Source: an uncultured Pelagibacteraceae bacterium
GTDB taxonomy: Bacteria; Pseudomonadota; Alphaproteobacteria; Pelagibacterales; Pelagibacteraceae
Length of the DNA: 64,000 bases
Direction: 5' to 3'
Assembly (NCBI GenBank): GCA_902519465.1
Contig: CABYJW010000001.1
Span: 43,162-107,161, forward strand
Positions 55,375 through 64,000 of the stretch are shown in pieces. A model generated the notes under the pieces. That model did not search any database. It saw only the letters and a program-made list of their open reading frames with translations, and was not told the origin of the DNA. The translations under genes were made by a program, and so were the position numbers. Each line of letters starts with the position of its first letter. The stretch's first letter is position 1.

Positions 55375-55965
55375 ATGTTCAAAATAGACAAAATTTTAAT
55401 TGGCACCCACAATAAGGGTAAATTTAGAGAGATTTCAGACTTATTGCCCAAAAAAATACTTAAAATTTCACCAAATAGTTTAAATATTAAAAGTCCGGAT
55501 GAAACTGGGAAAACCTTTGCCGCCAATTCTTTGCTCAAAGCCAAATATTTCTATGAAAAGTCAAAATTAGTTACATTATCAGATGACTCTGGGTTAGAAA
55601 TCGAATGCTTAAATAATCAACCAGGTATTTACTCGGCAAGATGGGCAAAAGATTTTGGTGGTTTTGATAACGCAATGACAGAAATTTTGAAAAAAGTTAA
55701 AAAAGCAAACAATGGTACTAAAGCAAGATTTATTAGCAGCCTGACAATTTATTGGGAAAATAAGAAATTTATAACTGAGGTTGGAAAGATCGAAGGCAAT
55801 ATATCTGAAAAAAGAGGTTTAAACGGTTTTGGTTATGATCCAATATTTGTTCCTAATGGATACTCAAAAACATTTGCTGAAATGGATTATAAAAAAAAAC
55901 TTCTTATAGACCACAGGTATATAGCTTATAAAAAATTAGAAGGAAAAATTAAAAATTATATTTAG
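55375..55965 (+). CDS. rdgB: XTP/dITP diphosphatase (RdgB/HAM1)
   Basis: A 196-aa house-cleaning pyrophosphatase: ILIGTHNKGKFREISDLL, LSDDSGLEIECLNNQPGIYSARW, and EKRGLNGFGYDPIFVPNGYSKTFAEM. It removes deaminated purine NTPs. Length is normal. It diverges from grpE after 39 bp, as in many Alphaproteobacteria, and overlaps the end of the convergent LpoA-like gene by 17 bp. Confidence 0.96.
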   Translation: MFKIDKILIGTHNKGKFREISDLLPKKILKISPNSLNIKSPDETGKTFAANSLLKAKYFYEKSKLVTLSDDSGLEIECLNNQPGIYSARWAKDFGGFDNAMTEILKKVKKANNGTKARFISSLTIYWENKKFITEVGKIEGNISEKRGLNGFGYDPIFVPNGYSKTFAEMDYKKKLLIDHRYIAYKKLEGKIKNYI

Positions 55966-57112
55966 TAAAATTACCATCTTTAATATTGTAAACATTTAAT
56001 TTTTGAATTACTTTATTATCTGAAATATTGAATTTTCCAACTTTGCCCTTGATATCCTTTTTAAAATTAAAATCATTTACAGATTTTATTTCACCAGACT
56101 TTTTCCAGGCGTAATAAATCAATCCAACAGCATCATAACCCAATATAGATATTTCAGTTGGATTATATTTATAAATTTTAAAGAAATTTTCTTTAAAAAT
56201 TCTAAAATTTTTAAAATTTATTGATGGAAAGTAAAGATTTTTAATTGACGTTTCAACTAAAAGACTTTGATCAAACCATTGATTACTTGTTACAATTAAT
56301 ATTTCTTCACCTGACACATCCGTATAAGCTAATGAAGTAAGAACACTTTTAAGACTATCACCAAAATCTAGAATTATAATTGAGTCAAATTTTATTTTTC
56401 CAAGAGTATATTTTTGTTTTAACTTATTTAATTCTTTCAAATCTTTTGGCTGATCTGATCCCTCCAGTTTTTTAATTCTTGTTTCTAAATTTATTTTTCT
56501 TTGTTTGTAGTTTGTAAGTTTCTCAATTTGTTTGGTTAATTTTTCTGGATCTTGGTCATATTTAAATATTTTTGAATTAGTAAAATTAACCTCTGAAATA
56601 TTTTTTTCTATATGTTTTGTATAATTATTCTTAGGAAATAGTATTAATGTTTTATTTCTCTTTTTCTTTTCTATAAAATTTTTTATTGATAATAACTGTG
56701 ATTCAAGATTAATGCCTAACATTATGATATTTTTACCTACATCCGAACTCATGTTAGACAAAGATAGAAAGATTATATTATTACACGCGCTAAGTTTATT
56801 CGCTTGTTTTGATTGAACAGGACCAATTACAATTTTTATTTCATTATTTTGAAACTTGCCACAAGCATCAAGTATTTTTTCGTTTTGAGATCCTGAGTCG
56901 TGAGGAAAAATTTTAATATTTGGATTTCTTAAGTCGTGCAAAGCTATGTTAATTGAATAGAGTATTTCTTCTCCTAAATCTTTTAGCTCACCAGAAAAAG
57001 GTGCCAAAACCCCAATTTTTAATAAATTTCCATTTTTATCCTCAGCCGAAAAAACATAAGTATTAAAACTTATCAGTAGATAAGTTAAAATTAATGAAAT
57101 TATTTTTTTCAT
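55949..57112 (-). CDS. LpoA-like penicillin-binding protein activator
   Basis: A 387-aa periplasmic protein. The ATG at 57112 gives a clean signal peptide (MKKIISLILTYLLISF, cleavage near FSA-ED); a longer frame from 57145 would overlap rsmI. The mature part has a type I periplasmic-binding fold: KIGVLAPFSGELKDLGEEILYSINIALHDL, IVIGPVQSKQANKL and ILGYDAVGLIYYAW, like the C-terminal domain of E. coli LpoA (YraM). A lysine-rich coiled insert lies near residues 200-240. There is no lipobox cysteine, so it is probably soluble. Divergence from rsmI matches the yraL-yraM neighbourhood. Confidence 0.8.
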   Translation of the reverse strand: MKKIISLILTYLLISFNTYVFSAEDKNGNLLKIGVLAPFSGELKDLGEEILYSINIALHDLRNPNIKIFPHDSGSQNEKILDACGKFQNNEIKIVIGPVQSKQANKLSACNNIIFLSLSNMSSDVGKNIIMLGINLESQLLSIKNFIEKKKRNKTLILFPKNNYTKHIEKNISEVNFTNSKIFKYDQDPEKLTKQIEKLTNYKQRKINLETRIKKLEGSDQPKDLKELNKLKQKYTLGKIKFDSIIILDFGDSLKSVLTSLAYTDVSGEEILIVTSNQWFDQSLLVETSIKNLYFPSINFKNFRIFKENFFKIYKYNPTEISILGYDAVGLIYYAWKKSGEIKSVNDFNFKKDIKGKVGKFNISDNKVIQKLNVYNIKDGNFTKYNF

Positions 57113-57116
57113 AAAT

Positions 57117-57956
57117 ATGAACAATTTCTTACCAGGTTTATACATTGTTTCAACACCAATAGGTAACCTTGAAGATATTACATTAAGAGCTTTGAATGTG
57201 CTTAAAAATTCAGATAAAATTTTGTGTGAGGATACACGAAGATCAATAAAATTATTAAATCATTATAAAATTAAAAAAAAACTTGTCTCTTATCACAAAT
57301 TTAATGAAAAAAAATTATTGCCGTTTGCAATTAGTTCAATTGTAAGGGGTGAAAAAATTGCTTTGATCTCAGATGCTGGTACACCTATTTTATCTGACCC
57401 CGGTTTACTTCTTTTAAGAGAATGTATAAAAAAAAATCTTAAAATATTTCCAGTACCTGGTGTTTCAGCAATAACAACAGCGACCAGCATGTCAGGTTTT
57501 GATGATAAATATATTTTTTATGGTTTTTTACCCAAAAAGGAAAAAGAAACTGAAAAAATATTAATTAATTTAAAAAATTATAATTTTTGTATTATTTTTT
57601 TTATACCATCAATAAGAATAAATTATTATATAAAATTCTTTAAAAAATATTTTGGTGAAAGGGATATATTTATTGCAAAAGAAATGACAAAGATACATGA
57701 GAATTTTTTTAGAGCAAATTTAAAAAATCTCAACAGTTTTAAGACTAAGTTAAAGGGTGAATTGACAGTTATAATATCAAATATAGGAAAAAAAAATGTT
57801 TTAAAAGACAAAAATGTTGATAAAAAAAACCTAAAATTAGAAATTAGCAAATATTTAAAAAGATATTCTGTACGTGATGTAGTAAATTTGATCTCGGAAA
57901 AAAATAAATTGCCGAAAAAAGAAATTTATAAATTATGTTTGCAAATAAAAAAATAA
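57117..57956 (+). CDS. rsmI: 16S rRNA (cytidine1402-2'-O)-methyltransferase
   Basis: A 279-aa tetrapyrrole-methylase-fold enzyme: YIVSTPIGNLEDITLRAL, CEDTRRSIKLLNHY, ALISDAGTPILSDPG and FPVPGVSAITTATSMSGF. It modifies C1402 of 16S rRNA. Length is normal. The LpoA-like gene is divergent 4 bp upstream and the BON lipoprotein gene overlaps its last 22 bp. No yraN gene lies between, unlike in many proteobacteria. Confidence 0.96.
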   Translation: MNNFLPGLYIVSTPIGNLEDITLRALNVLKNSDKILCEDTRRSIKLLNHYKIKKKLVSYHKFNEKKLLPFAISSIVRGEKIALISDAGTPILSDPGLLLLRECIKKNLKIFPVPGVSAITTATSMSGFDDKYIFYGFLPKKEKETEKILINLKNYNFCIIFFIPSIRINYYIKFFKKYFGERDIFIAKEMTKIHENFFRANLKNLNSFKTKLKGELTVIISNIGKKNVLKDKNVDKKNLKLEISKYLKRYSVRDVVNLISEKNKLPKKEIYKLCLQIKK

Positions 57957-58546
57957 TCTCCATTTTATTTAAATTAATTTTAATCAATTTGTTATTAAAT
58001 TCTTGTGTAGGGAGCTCATCAGTTGGAGTATTCGGTTCAGGTGTAAGTGTAGCTTTTGATCCAAGGACAGTTGGAATGCAAATTGACGATTCTATTATGC
58101 AGAAAAATTTAATAGGAAGACTTGCGTTGACTGAAAAAAAATATCTTATTTCATTAGGGGTTAAGGTTTTAGATGGAAATATTTTTTTATCAGGCAAAGT
58201 AGACGAGCCTGAGGAGAAACTTAAAATTACTAAATTAGCGTGGGAAACAAAAGGTGCTAGATCTGTGAAAAGTGCAATAAATATAAAAGGACAGACTAAC
58301 TTTAAAAATACTGCCAAAGATATTTTAATAACTTCACAGTTAAGAACTGCAATGATTTTTAATAAATCGATCAAAGCCTCAAACTATAATATTGATACAA
58401 TTAATGGAAAAACCTATATATTTGGAATTGCAATCACTAAAGATGAAAAAAAAGCAGTCATCAATGAAACTAAAAATATTTATGGTTTGAAAGAGATAAT
58501 GCCAAGTATCATTTTAGTTGAAGATTTAAGCAGAAATAAAAACTAA
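57935..58546 (+). CDS. BON-domain outer-membrane lipoprotein (DolP/YraP-like)
   Basis: A 203-aa lipoprotein: signal peptide and lipobox LLNSC-VGSS, then DDSIMQKNLIGRLALTEKKY and VLDGNIFLSGKVDEPEEKLKITKLAWETKGARSV, the first BON domain, and a second BON-like repeat with ITTSQLRTAM-type start (ILITSQLRTAMIF) and INGKTYIFGIAITKDEKK. Position after rsmI matches E. coli dolP, which keeps the outer membrane intact. It overlaps rsmI by 22 bp and convergent maeB by 4 bp. Confidence 0.88.
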   Translation: MFANKKIISILFKLILINLLLNSCVGSSSVGVFGSGVSVAFDPRTVGMQIDDSIMQKNLIGRLALTEKKYLISLGVKVLDGNIFLSGKVDEPEEKLKITKLAWETKGARSVKSAINIKGQTNFKNTAKDILITSQLRTAMIFNKSIKASNYNIDTINGKTYIFGIAITKDEKKAVINETKNIYGLKEIMPSIILVEDLSRNKN

Positions 58547-60837
58547 TTCTTTTTTTTATTCTTATAATCTATAACTTCAGAGGAGAAAGCAGCGACTGAT
58601 GCCAAGTTCAAAATATCATTTGAAGACGACCTCAAAGGAGCTATTTCAATTGGTAAACCGAGTCCAATTAAAAGCGGACCAATTGTTTTAGCTCCGCCAA
58701 TAGTTCTCATAAGTTTAGTTGATATTGCAGCACTGTGAAGAGCAGGCATAATTAGAATGTTTGCATTACCTACTATTTTAGAAAAAGGATACGTTTCCTT
58801 ATATTTAGGATTTAAGGCCACATCTGGCTGCATCTCTCCGTCAAAATCAAAATCAACCTCCTTTTTCTTTAGAATTTCAATAGCCTCTCTAACATGCTTT
58901 GTATTTCTAGATGACGGTTTTCCAAATGTGGAATGAGATAAAAAAGCTACTTTTGGATCAAAACCAAATAATCTTGCTACCCTAACACTAGACATTGCAA
59001 TCTTTATTAAATCGTCCGCAGATGGAAAATCATTTACTTGCGTGTCTGCAACAAATACAGTTTTTTTGGGTGTTATAAGCAAATTAAGACCAAATAAAAT
59101 CTCACCAGCTCTAGCATCAACAACTTTTTTTAAACTTTCAATAGATGCAGCATAATGTCTAATATTTCCTGTCACCATTGCATCTGCATCTCCACATTCT
59201 ACCATTGAAGATCCCCAAATAATTCTATCGTTCCTTATAAGCCGATCGACATCCCTTTCTAGAAGTCCTTGTCTCTGTAATTTTGCATACAATTTTTTTG
59301 TATACATTTCTCTTTTTTCTTTATCAGTCGAATTCACAATTTTAATTTTGTAATTTTCATCTAATCCTATTTCTTTTAACTGCTCTTGAACTCTCTTCTC
59401 ATTCCCAATTACAATTGGTGTTCCCAATCGACTATTTTTATAAGCGACTGCTGCCTTAAGCATACTCTGGTCTTCTCCCTCAGCAAAAACAACAGTTTTT
59501 GGACTTTTTTTTACCTGAGCATTAATACCTTGCATGATACTCATGGATGGATCAAGTCTGTTTGTTAATTGATCTTTGTATGTTTCAATATCTGTAATTT
59601 TTTTTCTTGCAACTCCACTATCCATTGCAGCTTGCGCGACTGCAGCAGGTATTCGACTAATTAATCTTGGGTCAAAAGTTGAAGGAATAATATATTCCTT
59701 TCCATAATGGGGTCTCTCTCCACCATAAGCATTAACCACTTCATCTGGAACTTCCTCGCGAGCAAGTGTAGCTATAGCCTTGGCCGCTGCTATTTTCATT
59801 TCTTCATTTATTTCTTTTGCTCTTACATCTAGCGCACCACGAAATATATATGGAAACCCAATCAAATTATTAACTTGATTAGGGTAATCAGATCTACCAG
59901 TTGCTACTATTGCATCTGATCTCACTTCATCAACTAATTCAGGTTTAATCTCTGGATCTGGATTTGCGCATGCAAATATAATTGGATTTTTAGCCATAGA
60001 TTTTACCATATCTTTATCTAAAACATTTTTCGCTGATAAACCTAAAAATACATCAGCACCTTTCATTGCATCTTTAAGTGTTCTTAATTTTGTTTCAACC
60101 GCATATGTAGATTTAAACTGGTCGACATTATCTCTGCCTTTATAAATTACTCCTTTTCTGTCGAGCATAATTATATTCTTAGTTTTTATACCAATACTTT
60201 TAAATAGATTTGCACAAGCCAATGCCGAAGCACCTGCACCATTTATCACAATTTTAACATCACTCGGTTTTTTTTTTGATAAATCTAATGCATTTATTAG
60301 AGCAGCAGAAGTTATAATCGCTGTACCATGCTGGTCGTCATGGAAAATTGGAATATCCAAACTTTCTCTTAACTTTTTCTCAATTACAAAACAATCTGGT
60401 GCAGCTATATCTTCCAAATTTATTCCACCAAAACTATTTCCAATATTTTTTATACATTTAATTATCTCATCAGAATTCTTATTGTCTATTTCAATATCTA
60501 TTGCATCAATATCGGCAAATCTTTTAAATAATACAGCTTTTCCTTCCATTACAGGTTTTGATGCTAATGCACCCAAATTTCCTAATCCAAGAATAGCCGA
60601 ACCATTACTTATCACAGCCACCAAGTTTCCTTTACTTGTGTACTCATATGCAGCGTCAGGGTTTTTTGAAATTTCTAAAACAGGAACTGCTACACCAGGA
60701 GAGTAAGCAAGAGAAAGATCTCTTTTAGTAGTTAAAGATTTAGAAGAAATTATCTCAATTTTGCCAGACTTTCCTTTATTATGAAACTCAAGTGCTTCTT
60801 TATCAGTATAATGGTCAATTTTTGATTTTTTTGTCAT
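58543..60837 (-). CDS. maeB: NADP-dependent malic enzyme (MaeB type, with phosphotransacetylase-like domain)
   Basis: A 764-aa fusion. The N-terminal malic enzyme part has DLSLAYSPGVAVPVLEI, PVMEGKAVLFKRFADIDAIDIE, LEDIAAPDCFVIE, FHDDQHGTAIITSAALINAL, INGAGASALACANLF and FACANPDPEI. The C-terminal 330 residues resemble phosphate acetyltransferase (VFAEGEDQSMLKAAV, MLKAAVAYKNSRLGTPIVIG, FDGEMQPDVAL), which in MaeB is regulatory rather than catalytic. It decarboxylates malate to pyruvate with NADPH formation. Confidence 0.96.
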   Translation of the reverse strand: MTKKSKIDHYTDKEALEFHNKGKSGKIEIISSKSLTTKRDLSLAYSPGVAVPVLEISKNPDAAYEYTSKGNLVAVISNGSAILGLGNLGALASKPVMEGKAVLFKRFADIDAIDIEIDNKNSDEIIKCIKNIGNSFGGINLEDIAAPDCFVIEKKLRESLDIPIFHDDQHGTAIITSAALINALDLSKKKPSDVKIVINGAGASALACANLFKSIGIKTKNIIMLDRKGVIYKGRDNVDQFKSTYAVETKLRTLKDAMKGADVFLGLSAKNVLDKDMVKSMAKNPIIFACANPDPEIKPELVDEVRSDAIVATGRSDYPNQVNNLIGFPYIFRGALDVRAKEINEEMKIAAAKAIATLAREEVPDEVVNAYGGERPHYGKEYIIPSTFDPRLISRIPAAVAQAAMDSGVARKKITDIETYKDQLTNRLDPSMSIMQGINAQVKKSPKTVVFAEGEDQSMLKAAVAYKNSRLGTPIVIGNEKRVQEQLKEIGLDENYKIKIVNSTDKEKREMYTKKLYAKLQRQGLLERDVDRLIRNDRIIWGSSMVECGDADAMVTGNIRHYAASIESLKKVVDARAGEILFGLNLLITPKKTVFVADTQVNDFPSADDLIKIAMSSVRVARLFGFDPKVAFLSHSTFGKPSSRNTKHVREAIEILKKKEVDFDFDGEMQPDVALNPKYKETYPFSKIVGNANILIMPALHSAAISTKLMRTIGGAKTIGPLLIGLGLPIEIAPLRSSSNDILNLASVAAFSSEVIDYKNKKKN

Positions 60838-60895
60838 TAAAATTTAATTATGTAATATAAATGATATTAAATCACTATATTAATTTGTCTTAAAT

Positions 60896-62422
60896 ATGAA
60901 TTTATTGTCTTCTACATCACTTTTTGGGTTTTACACTTTAGTAAGTAGAGTTTTAGGGTATTTAAGGGATATTTTAATAGCAATTTTTTTAGGAACAAGT
61001 ATTTACGCCGATGCCTTTTTTGTTGCATTTAGACTACCAAACACTTTCAGAAGATTGTTCGCTGAAGGTACTTTTAATGCCGCATTCATACCAAGTTATA
61101 CGCAACAAAAAATTAGAGGGAAAAAGCAAGGAAAAGAATTTGCAGATGAAGTCTTTAGCTTGATCTCAATTTTTCTTATATTCTTAATAGTAATAATTGA
61201 AATTTTTACTCCATTTATTGTTTATATTATAGCTCCAGGGTTTTACGATAACCTTGAAAAATTTAATTTAGCAGTAGAATTTACTAGGATCACATTTCCA
61301 TTTTTACTTTTTGTTAGTTTGTCCTCTTTATTATCAGGAATTTTAAATACTAATAATAAGTTTGCCGTAGCAGCAGCAGCACCAATAATTTTAAATATAG
61401 TTTTAATTGCATCACTTTTTATCTCTTTTTTTTATGAACTTAATATTGCAAAAAATCTATCAATCGGAGTAACACTTGCTGGAATATTTCAATTTATTAT
61501 TCTAATTTTTTTTACTCGTAAATTTTATTTACCTTCAATTAAGTTTGTTAAAAAATTTAGCAATAACATAAAGCTTTTTTTTAGAAAATTATTACCCAGT
61601 ATTTTTTCATCTGGAATAACCCAGATTAATATTTTAATTGGAACTATAATAGCTTCGTTTCAATCTGGCGCTGTATCATATTTATATTATGCAGATAGGA
61701 TATACCAAATAAATTTGGCAATTGCTGGTATTGCTATTGGTACTGTGGCTTTACCTAACTTAGCGAGGAGTATTAAATTAAAAAAACAAAATTTAGTTGA
61801 TAAGTTACAGATTAAATCGATCGAACTATGTTTGCTGTTATCGATTCCTGCGGCATTGGGATTACTAATAGCATCAGAGCAAATAGTTAACTCATTGTTT
61901 GGTTATGGATCTTTTAATGAAGAAGATATTTATTACACTTCATTAGCATTGATATATTTTTCAATGGGTGTGCCAGCTTTTGCATTAATAAAGGTTTTAT
62001 CAAATTTTTACTTTGCACGAAATAACACTAAATTACCGTTTTATATATCTTTTATAACCATGCTTATAAATATTATAATTAGTTTATCCTTATTTAAAAA
62101 ATACGGCTTCATTATCATACCAATCGCAACTTCTATATCTACTTGGTTAGCAGTTGTAATTTATTTGGTTTATCTAAAGAAAAATAAAATTTTATTTTTA
62201 AATAACGTGTTTAACTCAAATTTTTTAAAAATTTTGTTTTCAACATTTTTAATGTCGGTTTTTCTTTATTATGGTCTTAATAATTTTGAGGATAAGTTTG
62301 AATATGCAAATAAATTTAAATTAATTTATTTGTTAATTGTGATAGGCTTATCATCAGCTTTATACCTTATGTTTACTAAGATTTTTGGAATTTTAAATCT
62401 ACAAAGTTATAAGATAAAATGA
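60896..62422 (+). CDS. murJ: Lipid II flippase MurJ
   Basis: A 508-aa membrane protein with about fourteen helices. It starts SSTSLFGFYTLVSRVLGYLRDILIAIFLG with the conserved arginines, then ADAFFVAFRLPNTFRRLFAEGTFNAAFIPSY, YADRIYQINLAIAGIAIGTVALPNLAR and SMGVPAFALIKVLSNFYFARNNTKLP. It exports lipid-linked peptidoglycan precursor. Its stop overlaps the trpS start by 4 bp. Confidence 0.96.
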   Translation: MNLLSSTSLFGFYTLVSRVLGYLRDILIAIFLGTSIYADAFFVAFRLPNTFRRLFAEGTFNAAFIPSYTQQKIRGKKQGKEFADEVFSLISIFLIFLIVIIEIFTPFIVYIIAPGFYDNLEKFNLAVEFTRITFPFLLFVSLSSLLSGILNTNNKFAVAAAAPIILNIVLIASLFISFFYELNIAKNLSIGVTLAGIFQFIILIFFTRKFYLPSIKFVKKFSNNIKLFFRKLLPSIFSSGITQINILIGTIIASFQSGAVSYLYYADRIYQINLAIAGIAIGTVALPNLARSIKLKKQNLVDKLQIKSIELCLLLSIPAALGLLIASEQIVNSLFGYGSFNEEDIYYTSLALIYFSMGVPAFALIKVLSNFYFARNNTKLPFYISFITMLINIIISLSLFKKYGFIIIPIATSISTWLAVVIYLVYLKKNKILFLNNVFNSNFLKILFSTFLMSVFLYYGLNNFEDKFEYANKFKLIYLLIVIGLSSALYLMFTKIFGILNLQSYKIK

Positions 62423-63429
62423 ATAAAAAAGTAAAAAATTTAGTTTTCTCAGGCGTTCAACCTTCTGGAAATCTTCATTTAGGGAACTACCTAGGAGCTA
62501 TGAGAAATTTTGTTGAACTTCAAAAAAAAATGGATTGTGTTTATTCTATAGTAGATCTTCACGCTATAACAGTATTTCAAGACCCAAAAAAACTCGAAAA
62601 AAGTATAATGGAGACTGTTTCAAGTTTTATTGCTTGTGGATTAGATTTTAAAAAAAGTATAATTTTCAATCAGTCCTCGGTCAGTGCACATGCTGAGCTT
62701 GCTTGGATTTTTAATTGTGTTTCAAGATTAGGATGGCTTAATAGAATGACACAATTTAAAGAAAAGGCAGGATCAAACAGAGAAAACGCGAGTGTTGGGT
62801 TATATGTTTATCCAAACTTGATGGCAGCAGATATACTTTTATATAAAGCAACTCATGTCCCAGTCGGGGACGACCAAAAACAACACTTAGAACTTTGTAG
62901 AGATATTGCAAATAAGTTTAATAATGATTTCAATAATTCTGAATTTTTTCCTCTGCCAGAACCTTTAATACAAAAAAATTTCTCACGCGTAATGAGTTTA
63001 AGAGATGGAAAAAAGAAAATGAGTAAATCAGAAGATTCAGATTTTTCAAGGATCAATCTTCAAGATAGCGAAGACGATATTGAAAAAAAAATTAAAAAAG
63101 CGAAAACCGACTCTCACCTAATAACAGCAAATAAGAAAGATTTAGAAAACCGACCCGAGGCGCTGAATCTTCTTAATATATATTCATCAGTAACTAAAAC
63201 ATCATTAGAAACAACTTTAAAAGAAATGGAAGGCAAGGATTTTTCAAAATTTAAAAAAAAACTCGCCGACGCATTAATTGCATCAATTTGTCCCATTGGG
63301 AAAAAGATAAAAGAATTAAACAAAGATAAGCATCAATTGTTGACTATTTTGAGAGATGGAACTGAAAAAGCAAAAGTAATTGCAGATAAAAATTTAAAAG
63401 AAATCAAACAAATTGTTGGATTTATTTAA
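62419..63429 (+). CDS. trpS: Tryptophanyl-tRNA synthetase
   Basis: A 336-aa class I synthetase: SGVQPSGNLHLGNYLGAMRNF with the HIGH-type motif, YSIVDLHAIT, LYVYPNLMAADILLYKATHVPVGDDQKQHLEL, and KKKMSKSEDSD for KMSKS. Length is normal. It is coupled to murJ (ATGA overlap). The Nfu-type gene follows after 26 bp. Confidence 0.97.
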   Translation: MNKKVKNLVFSGVQPSGNLHLGNYLGAMRNFVELQKKMDCVYSIVDLHAITVFQDPKKLEKSIMETVSSFIACGLDFKKSIIFNQSSVSAHAELAWIFNCVSRLGWLNRMTQFKEKAGSNRENASVGLYVYPNLMAADILLYKATHVPVGDDQKQHLELCRDIANKFNNDFNNSEFFPLPEPLIQKNFSRVMSLRDGKKKMSKSEDSDFSRINLQDSEDDIEKKIKKAKTDSHLITANKKDLENRPEALNLLNIYSSVTKTSLETTLKEMEGKDFSKFKKKLADALIASICPIGKKIKELNKDKHQLLTILRDGTEKAKVIADKNLKEIKQIVGFI

Positions 63430-63455
63430 CAATTTAAATATGTTATAAATTTTTA

Positions 63456-64000
63456 ATGATACAAACCGAAACAACACCGAATCCGAATGCGTTGAAATTT
63501 ATTTCAAAAAATAAATTTTCTGAAATTGGAGCAAAGGAATTTCAGAAGAAAGATATCAAACCTAATACTAATAATTTAATTAAAAATTTACTAGAATTTG
63601 ACGGAGTAGAATTAGTTTTAGTGTCAGACAACTTCATAAGTGTTAAAAAATTTGATAATGCTAAATGGGACAGTCTTAGACCCTCAATAATATCAGAAAT
63701 AAATGATCATTTAGTAAAAAACAAAAAACCAATCTTTTTAAAAGATTCAGAAATTTTAGAAAAACCAAAAAAAGAAAGCAATTTAATAGTAGAGGAAATT
63801 AAAAAAGTCCTTGATAGTAAAATCAGGCCAGCTGTTGCCAAAGATGGCGGTGATATAAAGTTTGTATCTTTTCAGGAAGGAACGGTTAAGGTAGAATTAA
63901 AAGGAAGTTGTTCGGGCTGCCCAAGTTCAATTGTTACTTTAAAAAATGGAGTTCAAAATCTTTTACGTCACTATATAAAAGAAGTAAAAAACGTAGAAGC
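63456..64000 (+). CDS. NifU-like Fe-S scaffold protein (Nfu type), 3'-truncated by window end
   Basis: The frame opens at 63456 and runs off the window after 181 codons. The N-terminal Nfu domain begins IQTETTPNPNALKFIS. The C-terminal NifU domain has IRPAVAKDGGDIKFVSF and the Fe-S cysteine pair in LKGSCSGCPSSIVTLKNGVQ. The protein would carry or transfer an iron-sulfur cluster. At least the first 180 residues are complete, and only a few are likely missing. Confidence 0.94.
   Translation, partial: MIQTETTPNPNALKFISKNKFSEIGAKEFQKKDIKPNTNNLIKNLLEFDGVELVLVSDNFISVKKFDNAKWDSLRPSIISEINDHLVKNKKPIFLKDSEILEKPKKESNLIVEEIKKVLDSKIRPAVAKDGGDIKFVSFQEGTVKVELKGSCSGCPSSIVTLKNGVQNLLRHYIKEVKNVE

Noticed and set aside
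1-64000. CRISPR arrays, insertion sequences, prophage genes or rRNA operons
   Set aside because: Reading both strands showed no regular spaced repeats, transposase or integrase motifs, phage structural genes or rRNA sequence.

Overview
The window is a compact, AT-rich piece of an alphaproteobacterial chromosome. Gene content, order and coding style (very short intergenic gaps, many 4-bp ATGA/GTGA overlaps, lysine- and isoleucine-rich proteins) fit a streamlined marine SAR11 (Pelagibacterales) genome. This is inferred from sequence reading only. There are no rRNA genes, insertion sequences, phage genes or CRISPR arrays. One tRNA gene, tRNA-Gly(GCC), is present.

Layout. 1-5.3 kb: the 3' part of a sodium:solute symporter, then rpe, a heparinase II/III-like gene, purH and phhB. 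5.3-15 kb: after the tRNA-Gly comes an accessory catabolic block: sulfatase/phosphonate-monoester-hydrolase family enzyme, pirin, a complete TRAP transporter, an FAH-family enzyme, a type I extradiol ring-cleavage dioxygenase with all its active-site residues, an MhpA-like flavin hydroxylase and a beta-keto acid cleavage enzyme (BKACE). Together they look like a dedicated uptake and meta-cleavage route for an unidentified hydroxylated aromatic acid, possibly one that is esterified.

15-31 kb: the replication-origin neighbourhood. A UbiH-like hydroxylase and hemE run leftward. A 273-bp AT-rich gap with one perfect DnaA box is the likely oriC. Rightward follow ppsR, maf, a 50-aa membrane microprotein, aroE, coaE and dnaQ, then secB, fxsA, a Tim44-like gene, an Smr gene, hslVU, the histidine genes hisB-hisA-orf44-hisF-hisE (hisH is absent from the cluster), an HIT protein, lolA and ftsK.

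30-46 kb: hemH, hemJ, rho, three cell-surface genes, then mnmE-mnmG-rsmG-parA-parB, with two parS-like palindromes buried in rsmG, followed by holA, lptE, leuS and a DUF3576 lipoprotein on the other strand. 46-64 kb: a porin with a strong terminator, a ThiE-like protein, a PLP-homeostasis protein, an L,D-transpeptidase-like protein, a winged-helix regulator, a very short ArfA-like ribosome rescue factor, a PfkB-family kinase, nth, dapB, dnaJ-dnaK-grpE, rdgB, an LpoA-like protein, rsmI, a BON-domain lipoprotein, maeB, murJ, trpS and the 5' part of a NifU-like gene.

The main points for a second look are the aromatic catabolic block, the oriC and parS pair, the missing hisH with a 44-aa basic ORF in the same cluster, the minimal ArfA, an A9 tract that shifts the end of grpE, and a terminator hairpin that doubles as coding sequence.
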